A stretch of 6,465 nucleotides of DNA from an uncultured Allobaculum sp. (GCA_910579655.1 CAJTVE010000102.1:1-6465), one strand, 5' to 3'. Shown: positions 1-5,055, counted from the first letter of the stretch. Program-made: numbers and translations. Notes: generated by a model from the letters alone, not told the origin.

Positions 1-2
1 AC

Positions 3-59
3 CTCCATATTCGCATTACTCATGCAAAATATGACAGTTTTATTCATAATCTGTTATAA
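3..59 (+). CDS. Possible 3' end of an upstream gene (partial)
   Basis: From base 3 a frame stays open for 18 codons and closes with TAA at 57-59, reading LHIRITHAKYDSFIHNLL. The composition (His, Arg, Tyr-Asp, then a hydrophobic end) is protein-like rather than typical of random AT-rich DNA. It could be the tail of a gene that starts before the window. The H-x-R...Y-D pattern vaguely recalls the end of small DUF2293-like proteins, but this is memory of a pattern, not a match. A second frame (1-81) is also open, so 18 codons prove little. A promoter-like pair at 31-60 overlaps it. Confidence 0.25.
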   Translation, partial: LHIRITHAKYDSFIHNLL

Positions 60-60
60 A
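31..60 (+). promoter_or_regulatory. Candidate sigma-70/SigA promoter for the phosphatase gene
   Basis: ATGACA at 31-36 (5/6 to the -35 consensus) is followed after 18 bp by TATAAA at 55-60 (5/6 to the -10). A transcript would start near base 67 and carry a leader of about 190 nt before the ATG at 261. No other pair between 60 and 260 is as good. The region is AT-rich, so chance matches are likely. Confidence 0.3.
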
Positions 61-260
61 ATCCTGCAAAACTCAGAATAGAAAGGCTGTTTAAAGAATA
101 CCTTTTGAAAAAGTTACGCGTATTTGAGACTGAATGATGAAGATTGGAATACAGATTTTGATATTGGTAGTGGCGAAAGAATGACTGGGTTGTGAGAGGA
201 CCCTATCGGAGACGACCAATTCATTTGATTTTTTATGCTGCTTTTCCATACTGTATACAT

Positions 261-1037
261 ATGAAAAACTATGTTGATGTTCACTCCCATATTGCCTGGG
301 ATATTGATGATGGAATTCCTTCGATTGAGGAGTGTGAAAAAGCATTGGAAATAGCGGCAGAAGATGGAGTCAGGATGATTGCCAGTACACCGCATTTAAT
401 TCCGGGTCGAACGGATTTGGCTGTAATTGAAAAACGGCAGATGCAGCTGAAAGAAGTGGCCAGAGAATTTGGGATTGAAATTCGAATGGGTGCCGAGCTG
501 TTTATGAATCGAGTAAGCATGGATGCGATTGCTAAAGGGATGATTCGACCTTATGAAGGGACAAATCGGCAGCTTTGCGAATATGATGTCCGTCGGGATT
601 TGTCTGAGATTGAATATGCAGATGAGCCGTTATATGAGATGAAGGTTCGGGGGATTACGCCTGTGATTGCCCATGTGGAGCGCTATTTCCATAAGAACAT
701 TGATCTGGATGTGATCCGGAATTGGAGAAAGCAGGGCTGTATTATTCAGGTGAATCGAACAAGTCTTTTAGCTCGTGGCAATAAGACGGTTCGAAACAAT
801 GCCTGGAAGGTTGTGGATGCAGGGTTGGCAGATCTTGTCGCAACGGACACTCATCGAACCAGCGGTCCCCGAATTCCAGTTTTATCGGATGTATATGAAG
901 AGATTGCAATACGAAACGGGGAAAAGGCAGCCAGGATTCTCTGTATTGATAATCCAGCATCTTTGCTTGCAGGTGAATCTTTAAAGAAGGTTCCAGAAAA
1001 GCCTAAGAAGGGCTTATTTGGCTGGCTTCGAAAGTAA
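261..1037 (+). CDS. PHP-domain tyrosine-protein phosphatase, CpsB/CapC/YwqE family
   Basis: The product has 258 aa, close to the usual 240-260 aa of the CpsB/YwqE family. These are metal-dependent PHP-fold phosphatases that act on tyrosine kinases controlling capsule or exopolysaccharide synthesis. Visible motifs are DVHSHI (residues 6-11) with IDDG (15-18), TPHL (43-46), GAEL (77-80), AHVER (137-141) and TDTHR (195-199). They supply the expected ligands H8, H10, H45, E79, H138, D196 and H198. The tail (from about 242) is Lys-rich and ends GLFGWLRK, possibly a membrane-touching amphipathic end. The ATG at 261 is chosen because the family starts just before D-x-H-x-H. A GTG at 192 would add 23 unconserved residues. 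Neither start has a good Shine-Dalgarno. No kinase, Wzx/Wzy or glycosyltransferase gene is adjacent, so the gene stands alone here. The fold is clear; the substrate is inferred from the family. Confidence 0.85.
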   Translation: MKNYVDVHSHIAWDIDDGIPSIEECEKALEIAAEDGVRMIASTPHLIPGRTDLAVIEKRQMQLKEVAREFGIEIRMGAELFMNRVSMDAIAKGMIRPYEGTNRQLCEYDVRRDLSEIEYADEPLYEMKVRGITPVIAHVERYFHKNIDLDVIRNWRKQGCIIQVNRTSLLARGNKTVRNNAWKVVDAGLADLVATDTHRTSGPRIPVLSDVYEEIAIRNGEKAARILCIDNPASLLAGESLKKVPEKPKKGLFGWLRK

Positions 1038-1092
1038 GAATCCTATGAGATTTGGATCTTAAGAAGTGATGATCGTTCCATATCTTATGGTC

Positions 1093-1126
1093 ATGGCTCG
1101 CTCTCTAAAGACCGTGAGTCATTTTT
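1093..1126 (+). terminator. Intrinsic terminator after the phosphatase gene
   Basis: ATGGCTCGC (1093-1101) pairs with GTGAGTCAT (1114-1122), giving 9 bp that include two G-U pairs and a 12-nt loop. T residues run to 1126. It lies about 56 nt after the phosphatase stop codon. The wobble pairs and short T-run make it moderate in strength. Confidence 0.6.
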
Positions 1127-1176
1127 GGATGAATCAGAATTCCTTTTATCACGCATTGTACGGGCTATGAATGATG

Positions 1177-1193
1177 TTCAATGCTACATTGAA
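1177..1193 (+). repeat. Perfect 7-bp inverted repeat
   Basis: TTCAATG, a 3-nt spacer CTA, then CATTGAA. It lies just before the old terminator arm at 1200. It may be an RNA hairpin or an operator; nothing in the sequence decides between these. Confidence 0.45.
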
Positions 1194-1209
1194 AATAAGC
1201 AGGCTGGAT

Positions 1210-1345
1210 AGATGATAGGATCTTACGCAATCTGTGTGGTGCGCTAAGAGTTACTGATCAACATTCCCTTACTTAAAGAAGTTAAAAAGAGGCGGATCAG
1301 AATGTTTTTAGAAAACCACAGACTTTGCGTAAGAACCAGATGATA
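1210..1345. repeat. 8-bp target-site duplication (AGATGATA) flanking the MITE
   Basis: AGATGATA occurs at 1210-1217 and again at 1338-1345, exactly abutting the outer ends of the inverted repeats at 1218 and 1337. Both copies are identical. Eight base pairs is the duplication length typical of ISL3-family transposition. Confidence 0.8.
1218..1337. mobile_element. 120-bp MITE with ISL3-like termini
   Basis: The left end reads GGATCTTACGCAA then TCTGTG (1218-1236). The right end on the minus strand reads GGTTCTTACGCAA, AG, then TCTGTG (1337 down to 1317). The termini match over about 21 bp, with one mismatch and a 2-nt indel. The flanking 8-bp direct repeats are perfect. The GG start, terminus length and 8-bp duplication fit the ISL3 family as I know it. 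The element has no room for a transposase, so it would move only with help in trans. Inside are CTGATC/GATCAG (1254-1259, 1295-1300) and AACATTC/GAATGTT (1260-1266, 1300-1306). A minus-strand stretch reading KNILIRLFLTSL might be a relic of a transposase C-terminus, but this is speculative. Confidence 0.8.
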
Positions 1346-1444
1346 TGCAGTCTGTTTTTTTAGATGAATTTGAATGGATCTGGGTGAATAATAGATCCAC
1401 TTCCGTTTCTGTTCGTCCATTTCAATGCGAAGGAGCATATTGAT

Positions 1445-2098
1445 ATGATTATGCCAGGTAAGGTATTCTCTATTGTTACTGAGAATCAGCCGATTGAAGG
1501 GTGCACGGTTTCCAGAGAGCTGCTTTCGAACGAGAAAGATGCTGTGATTGTTTTTGCGATGGCAGCCGGAACGGATATCAGTGCGGAAACCTACAGACAA
1601 CCAAAGCTTCTCTGGGTTTTAGAGGGAGAATTGACGATTTATTCTTCTGCAATCGGAGAAGTTAACGTCCAGGCCGGAAAGGCTTGCTGGACGCCAAAAG
1701 ATGTTCCAGTCGGAACAAGAACAGATAAAGGTGCGATTTATTTAGAGATTGCACCAGAAGGGACAGAAGTTATGAGCACGAACATTAAACCAGGAGAAAT
1801 CTTTACACTTGCCAGTCTGGTTCCATACCAGGCAGATGCGATTATTAACCGCGATATCTTTCAGACACCAACCATGAAGTTTGTGGTGATGTCGTTTGAC
1901 GCTGGAACAGGTCTTTCAGAACATGCGGCTCCCGGAAGTGCGATGGTTTTCGCGTTAGAGGGTGAAGCTACAATTACGTATGAAGGTGTTGATCATGTCA
2001 TTCATGCGGGCGAAGAAATGTTGTTTGCCAAAAACGGAAAGCATGCGGTTAAGGCAAATACACAGTTTAAGATGGCTTTATTGATCACCCTGGAATAA
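1445..2098 (+). CDS. Two-domain cupin protein
   Basis: The product has 217 aa and consists of two consecutive cupin (beta-barrel) domains. The C-terminal one has the GTGLSEHAAPG segment (154-164), the LEGEATI turn (171-177) and a late His (GKHAV, 199-202), the usual layout of small cupins that bind a metal or a small ligand. The second His of the classical HxH is Ala here (H160-A-A162), so metal binding may be weakened. The N-terminal domain keeps the WVLEGELTI turn (57-65), but its histidines are replaced (SAETYRQPK), so it is probably non-metal and structural. The ATG at 1445 has GAAGGAG (1429-1435) at 9-nt spacing; ATG 1451 is less well placed. The product is cytosolic, with no signal peptide. 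The gene is monocistronic, with terminators on both sides. Ligand and pathway cannot be told from the sequence. Confidence 0.8.
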   Translation: MIMPGKVFSIVTENQPIEGCTVSRELLSNEKDAVIVFAMAAGTDISAETYRQPKLLWVLEGELTIYSSAIGEVNVQAGKACWTPKDVPVGTRTDKGAIYLEIAPEGTEVMSTNIKPGEIFTLASLVPYQADAIINRDIFQTPTMKFVVMSFDAGTGLSEHAAPGSAMVFALEGEATITYEGVDHVIHAGEEMLFAKNGKHAVKANTQFKMALLITLE

Positions 2099-2136
2099 GG
2101 GGAAAATGAATAGATTTTGAGCTTTGGTTCTTAATT

Positions 2137-2203
2137 GCCCGGATCGTTCAGACATACAGTTGAGGTCGTTGACTTTGCTTTGGCTGTCTGGATCCGGGCT
2201 TTT
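2137..2203 (+). terminator. Large intrinsic terminator after the cupin gene
   Basis: GCCCGGATC (2137-2145) pairs perfectly with GATCCGGGC (2191-2199). Stacked inside it is CAGACA/TGTCTG (2149-2154, 2185-2190), with a GTT bulge and a 30-nt apical region. TTTTG follows. It is the most GC-rich stem in the window and starts 39 nt after the cupin stop. Confidence 0.85.
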
Positions 2204-2205
2204 GT

Positions 2206-2325
2206 ATCCCCCCTCCATTTGGGCGGTTTGGTACAAAAGATGGTGGAGGTTTTGAAAAGGTAGAAGAGGTATTGGAGGCATTTGAAGCAGCCAGTACTGG
2301 AACATTAGAGGGGCAGATCCTCTGA
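2206..2325 (+). pseudogene. Coding-like remnant without a start
   Basis: The frame from ATC at 2206 to TGA at 2323-2325 reads PPPFGRFGTKDGGGFEKVEE, then VLEAFEAASTGTLEGQIL. This is well-composed, helix-like protein sequence with no ATG, GTG or usable TTG at its head. After the TGA the same frame stays open to 2481 (starting KYANIPGNRTFKPP). It may be the tail of a decayed gene. I do not recognise the family. The antisense reading is also open, which is a caution. Confidence 0.25.
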
Positions 2326-2397
2326 AAATATGCAAATATCCCTGGAAATCGGACCTTTAAGCCGCCAATTCTTCGTAGGAAAAAACAGACTATTCTA

Positions 2398-2454
2398 AAA
2401 AACACGGTAAGTGAGATACTGATGATATATTTCACAGATCGTGTTTTTATTTTG
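2398..2454 (+). terminator. Terminator or attenuator just upstream of the GHKL gene
   Basis: AAAAACACG (2398-2406) pairs with CGTGTTTTT (2440-2448). Inside, GTGAGATA (2411-2418) pairs with TATTTCAC (2428-2435; one G-U) around a 9-nt loop. T-rich sequence follows to 2454. It ends only about 25 nt before the ATG at 2478. Transcripts from upstream must read through it, or start within it: TGATATATT at 2423-2431 is an extended -10 candidate. Confidence 0.6.
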
Positions 2455-2477
2455 TCTAAGAGAGAAGTGAAGAAATT

Positions 2478-3578
2478 ATGAAGAATGAAAAACAATCCTT
2501 ATCGTTGGTCCGGACGTTAAAAAAGAAAGGGAATGATCATCCGTTAGAAAATTCGGTTGAAAGCAGGTTTGAAAATCAGGAAGAGGACGGTTTGCACAAT
2601 CCGTCAGGAAGTGAGGCAGATCGTCTGGGTGAACACCAGCTGACTACCTTGGATCTGAGTCAGCAGGCACGGGGTTCGCTTTTCTGGGGATATGCGGATG
2701 GAGTTTTTGATAGCAGTCCGTCTGGGCGGGGAGTGTCTGACTTTCAGGTTGCCAGGGGAGTTGGTGTGGAAGATCTCGATTCGGTTTCTTTGAACAGGTT
2801 CAGAGCGCTGATGAAAAACCAGTTTCCTGTTCAGACGTTTACGACGTATCCGGATGAGGAGTTTCTGACGTATGTGGGGGCCGGGAAAAGAAATAGGCAG
2901 ACGGGTAAATTTGAAATGTTTTTAGGAACGGTGCTTTTCCTTGGGCGGACCAATGTGATCCGTGAGCTGTTTCCATATTTCCATCTGGATTATTGCGAAT
3001 ATGAAGATTCTTCTTATCCGCAGTGTAAGTTTCGGATTTCTGATAACGACTATCTGCAAGAGGAGATCAATCTGCTTTCGTTCTTTGAAAAAGTCATCCG
3101 GAGAATCGAGGGTGTAGTTGCGGATGGGGCCGATAGAAAAGAAGGTAAGCCAGAAAGAAAAAATGCAGAAGGGTTCGTAGCGGAAGCGTTCCCTACAGAA
3201 GAACTCCATACAGAAGAAGGTCAACCAGATGGCTTTTGTACGGATTCGATTCTTTTTGCTTTGCGGGAGGCCTTGGTGAATACACTGGTCCATGCGGATT
3301 ATCAGAGTCTGGTTGGCTCGGTGCAGATCGATGTTCGGGATGGCAATTTGTCGTTCAAAAATCCGGGAACCATGCGGATTTTACCAGAAACATTTTTTGC
3401 GGGTGGGCATTCCTATCCTTGTAATGAGGTGTTGATGAAATTATTTACGGCTACCGGTCTGGCCAGAAGACAAGGATATGGAGGGGCTAGAATCTTTTCT
3501 GGATCTCTTGTCAGAAAGTATGAGCGGCCATCCATCCGGATTTCACCGATCGCAACGGAACTTGTTTTTTCCTTTTGA
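2478..3578 (+). CDS. Shortened AlbA_2/RecG-like ATP-binding (GHKL, HATPase_c_4) protein
   Basis: The product has 366 aa. Residues 97-210 match the linker of Schlafen AlbA_2-type 'ATP-binding / putative DNA-binding' proteins (DLDSVSLNRFRALM, EEFLTYVG, LFPYFHLDYCEYED). Residues 257-340 match the HATPase_c_4 domain: an N-box ALREALVNTLVHADY with E264, N268 and H272-D274-Y275, then FKNPGTMR, and a glycine box GYGGARIF (333-340). Family members usually run about 450-500 aa, with an AlbA_2 domain first and a winged helix last. Here the first ~80 residues are hydrophilic and not AlbA_2-like, the chain ends right after the GHKL fold, and 212-255 is a Lys/Glu-rich insert. It may be an ATP-dependent transcriptional regulator fragment or a decaying paralogue. 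The ribosome binding site is weak (AGAGAGAAG, 2459-2467), and an in-frame stop at 2457 fixes the start at 2478. Confidence 0.7.
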   Translation: MKNEKQSLSLVRTLKKKGNDHPLENSVESRFENQEEDGLHNPSGSEADRLGEHQLTTLDLSQQARGSLFWGYADGVFDSSPSGRGVSDFQVARGVGVEDLDSVSLNRFRALMKNQFPVQTFTTYPDEEFLTYVGAGKRNRQTGKFEMFLGTVLFLGRTNVIRELFPYFHLDYCEYEDSSYPQCKFRISDNDYLQEEINLLSFFEKVIRRIEGVVADGADRKEGKPERKNAEGFVAEAFPTEELHTEEGQPDGFCTDSILFALREALVNTLVHADYQSLVGSVQIDVRDGNLSFKNPGTMRILPETFFAGGHSYPCNEVLMKLFTATGLARRQGYGGARIFSGSLVRKYERPSIRISPIATELVFSF

Positions 3579-3730
3579 TCAATCTTTATCTTAGAAGGGC
3601 TTGACTCATATTTTTAATGAATGACTTTGCAGATTTTACAGCGCTCATCAATCACAACCTCTAAAGGATTTTAAATAGTCTTTATATCGTTGGCTTAATC
3701 GTGATTTGAGGCTAAATTAAGGAGTCGACT

Positions 3731-3802
3731 ATGCTGCTCATTTTATTGCAATGGCCTGTTGCATGCCTAAGGCAGACAATTTCAACCTATAGAACTCTGT
3801 AA
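3731..3802 (+). CDS. Possible 23-aa hydrophobic small protein or leader peptide
   Basis: ATG at 3731 is preceded by AAGGAG (3719-3724) at 6-nt spacing, one of the best Shine-Dalgarno sequences in the window. The peptide begins MLLILLQWPVACL and ends RQTISTYRTL, stopping with TAA. The hydrophobic head and polar tail would suit a small membrane peptide (type I toxin-like) or a leader peptide. CTTAAT (3694-3699) and ATTAAG (3716-3721) can pair, which would mask the ribosome binding site. A hairpin with a T-tract follows at 3844-3913. No family is recognised, and an ORF this short may be chance. Confidence 0.3.
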   Translation: MLLILLQWPVACLRQTISTYRTL

Positions 3803-3843
3803 ATCTTTAGCTCAATGACGCAGGCTAATGATTACAAAGCTTC

Positions 3844-3913
3844 AAGACAACAAAGATGAGAATTGGGAACAAATCTTGATCAAGATTCTAACTTCCAGCT
3901 GATTTGTCTTTTT
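3844..3913 (+). terminator. Nested hairpin with T-tract, containing a 16-bp palindrome
   Basis: AATCTTGATCAAGATT (3872-3887) is a perfect palindrome that can fold as a 6-bp stem with a GATC loop. Around it AAGACAA (3844-3850) can pair with TTGTCTT (3904-3910), and alternatively ACAAATC (3869-3875) with GATTTGT (3901-3907). CTTTTT follows the second arm. It could end a small transcript from 3731, or the palindrome could be an operator. Confidence 0.4.
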
Positions 3914-4050
3914 CTAAAATTGATGGGATGTTACGACAATCCAAGAGAAAAAATCATTATTACCCATTATTTTAACGATCAATTCTTACAAATTTAACGT
4001 ATTTATGTCTGGTTCTGGTAAGATATAAAAGCAAAATGTGTGTTGATAAA

Positions 4051-4118
4051 TTACCTATCAGTTAAAACGGCAATTTCGTATTTTATCTTTACACACGTCT
4101 AGGCCTGTTACCTATCAG
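4051..4118. repeat. 11-nt direct repeat upstream of the TM2 gene
   Basis: TTACCTATCAG occurs at 4051-4061 and 4108-4118, 57 bp apart. The first copy is also the right half of TGATA-N7-TATCA (4044-4060). The sites could be bound by a regulator of the gene at 4215, but an 11-mer repeat is not rare enough to be sure. Confidence 0.35.
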
Positions 4119-4214
4119 ATCTGAAAAGGATAGCTGCTTTGGGCGAGAGATTTAGGTGGCTGTTCATTTTGCACAGATCAGATACGAAAGCGGAATAAGA
4201 AAGGTGATCAAAAA

Positions 4215-4715
4215 ATGGAAAACACAAACGTACTGACAGAAGATTCAATTGATGCTTTAAGCAACGATAGCTCAGTTCCACCTCAGGTTCCATTCCAAAA
4301 CCGTGTTGCAAGCATCGATACAAAATTCTGTAAATTTTGCGGAGAGAAAATCCCCTCAGATGCAGTAATCTGTCGTCATTGCGGCCGACAAGTCGAACAA
4401 CTGGTTCAGGCTTCTCAACCTCAACCATCTATCATCGTCAACAATACGAATACAAACACAAATACAAATACGAATACGAATATAAATGCCTTGCGCGGTG
4501 GAATGGGTGTCCCTAAGAATAAATGGGTTGCCTTGTTGCTTTGCCTTTTCTTAGGCGTTTTTGGTGGGCATCGCTTTTACGAAGGATCCTTTTTCATTGG
4601 TCTGATTTTCCTTTTCACAGGCGGCCTGTTTGGACTTGGAGTCGTATTTGATCTCGTTCGGCTTCTTTTCTACCCATCCACTTATTATGTTATTCGTGGA
4701 AAGAGAGTCGCTTAA
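4215..4715 (+). CDS. Zinc-ribbon and TM2-domain membrane protein
   Basis: The product has 166 aa. Residues 1-35 are polar and low in order. A zinc ribbon follows, with C39, C42, C53 and C56 (FCKFCGEKIP...ICRHCG). Residues 77-91 are an Asn-Thr repeat linker. The TM2 domain (about 101-155) shows the family's WVALLLCLFLGVFGGHRFYE block and a second hydrophobic segment ending in FDLVRLL, i.e. two membrane helices joined by a short turn. The ribbon and linker should be cytosolic. TM2 proteins have no settled biochemical role; this ribbon-TM2 layout is common in Bacillota. The start is firm: AAAGGTGATC (4200-4209) pairs well with the 16S tail and ends 5 nt before the ATG. The gene is a single-gene unit closed by the terminator at 4742-4770. 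Confidence 0.88.
   Translation: MENTNVLTEDSIDALSNDSSVPPQVPFQNRVASIDTKFCKFCGEKIPSDAVICRHCGRQVEQLVQASQPQPSIIVNNTNTNTNTNTNTNINALRGGMGVPKNKWVALLLCLFLGVFGGHRFYEGSFFIGLIFLFTGGLFGLGVVFDLVRLLFYPSTYYVIRGKRVA
4443..4484 (+). repeat. In-frame 6-bp tandem repeat encoding Asn-Thr
   Basis: About seven units of AAT-ACN (AAYACR variants, the last being AAT ATA) lie inside the TM2 gene. They encode six Asn-Thr pairs and one Asn-Ile (residues 77-90). The unit is 6 bp, so copy-number change keeps the frame and would alter only linker length. Confidence 0.85.
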
Positions 4716-4741
4716 ATACAATATTTATCACTTGACTTATG

Positions 4742-4770
4742 ATCCCACACAGTTTTGTGTGGGATTTTTT
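4742..4770 (+). terminator. Strong intrinsic terminator after the TM2 gene
   Basis: ATCCCACACA (4742-4751) pairs perfectly with TGTGTGGGAT (4756-4765) around a GTTT loop. The T-tract is TTTTTT at 4765-4770. It is a textbook rho-independent terminator 26 nt after the stop. Confidence 0.95.
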
Positions 4771-4773
4771 AGT

Positions 4774-4799
4774 GGTTTTTACGCAAGGAGTGTTGTTTT
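4774..4799 (+). mobile_element. Solitary ISL3-like terminal inverted repeat
   Basis: Reading inward from GGTTTTTACGCAAGGAGTGT, the first 26 nt match the right end of the MITE (1337 down to 1312) at 21 positions, including the core TTACGCAA and the downstream GTTTT. It begins three bases after the T-tract of the TM2 terminator. I could find no partner terminus and no repeated 8-mer to the right. This is therefore a solo end or a truncated element rather than a complete copy. Confidence 0.55.
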
Positions 4800-5016
4800 G
4801 GAACGAATTCCAGGATATAGGCTGCCGACCTTTGGTTGATTTGCAAATGCGATTTACCGTTCGGTGCATAACTTCAACCGATAGGTTCATGATAAGAAAA
4901 GAATCGCATTTTAGAATATGGCCGGTCTCTTCTTCAAAAACTTCATCAACCTATACTAGCTTTACTTCTCTTACTACGTATCGCAAGAAGCTTTCTTACC
5001 ATGTTTTTGAAGAGAC
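4796..5016 (+). other. Hairpin-rich region, candidate structured RNA
   Basis: Local stems follow one another: TGGAA-CGAA-TTCCA (4799-4812), CGACC-TTT-GGTTG (4826-4838), then a 10-bp stem AAATGCGATT/AATCGCATTT (4845-4854, 4902-4911). That stem encloses ACC-GTTC-GGT (4856-4865) and AACC-GATA-GGTT (4876-4887). A long imperfect stem pairs 4925-4941 with 5003-5016 (GTTTTTGAAGAGAC, 3-nt bulge). No promoter, T-tract or known RNA family is evident. It could be an RNA, the inside of a decayed mobile element, or the folded leader of hicA. The frame open across 4739-5044 has no coding support. Confidence 0.4.
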
Positions 5017-5055
5017 ACATTCACCATTGACTAAATTTATATAAGATTATACAAG

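Larger units (their letters stand above)
1200..1361 (+). terminator. Intrinsic terminator split by a MITE insertion in its loop
   Basis: CAGGCTG (1200-1206) can pair with CAGTCTG (1348-1354; one G-U), followed by seven Ts (1355-1361). If the 120-bp element and one copy of the 8-bp duplication are removed, the two arms are separated by a 13-nt loop, giving an ordinary rho-independent terminator. After insertion the right terminus supplies a replacement arm: ACAGACT (1318-1324) pairs with AGTCTGT (1349-1355), and GCGTA (1327-1331) with TATGC (1344-1348). A compact terminator at 1318-1361 is therefore still possible. Confidence 0.65.
3579..4214. other. AT-rich 636-nt gap between the GHKL and TM2 genes
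   Basis: No long ORF or recognisable gene remnant is visible on either strand. It holds a 23-codon ORF (3731-3802), a 16-bp palindrome within a hairpin and T-tract (3844-3913), and an 11-nt direct repeat (4051, 4108). No terminator with a good stem follows the GHKL stop directly, and I could not find a convincing promoter for the TM2 gene. The best -10-like string is TGGTAAGAT at 4016-4024, with no good -35. Confidence 0.5.

Noticed and set aside
192..260. GTG start adding 23 residues to the phosphatase
   Set aside because: The extension is Arg- and aromatic-rich and precedes the conserved D-x-H-x-H start of the family. Only a poor GAAAG lies upstream.
1038..1211. Frame open for 57 codons directly after the phosphatase stop, ending MNDVQCYIENKQAG
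   Set aside because: It crosses the terminator at 1093-1126, has no start with a ribosome site, and the phosphatase already ends at a family-typical length. Chance openness of this length is not rare.
1218..1361. Riboswitch or antitermination leader for the cupin gene, from the long pairing of 1221-1236 with 1317-1334
   Set aside because: The complementarity is explained better as terminal inverted repeats, because perfect 8-bp direct repeats abut both ends and a related end occurs at 4774. No riboswitch or T-box consensus was seen. Secondary regulatory use stays possible.
2323..2325. TGA read as tryptophan, joining the two halves of the remnant frame
   Set aside because: hicA and the GHKL gene both end naturally with TGA at family-consistent or structural ends, so there is no sign of an altered code.
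2148..2495. 115-aa minus-strand frame
   Set aside because: It runs through two terminator stems and overlaps the GHKL gene start. Its Ser/Pro-rich stretch is the antisense of the plus-strand coding-like remnant.
4690..4890. 66-aa minus-strand frame
   Set aside because: It overlaps the TM2 gene and its terminator, with no ribosome site or family signature.
4739..5044. 101-aa plus-strand frame
   Set aside because: It starts inside the TM2 terminator, has no ribosome site and an unconvincing composition, and overlaps strong RNA-like inverted repeats and a mobile-element end.
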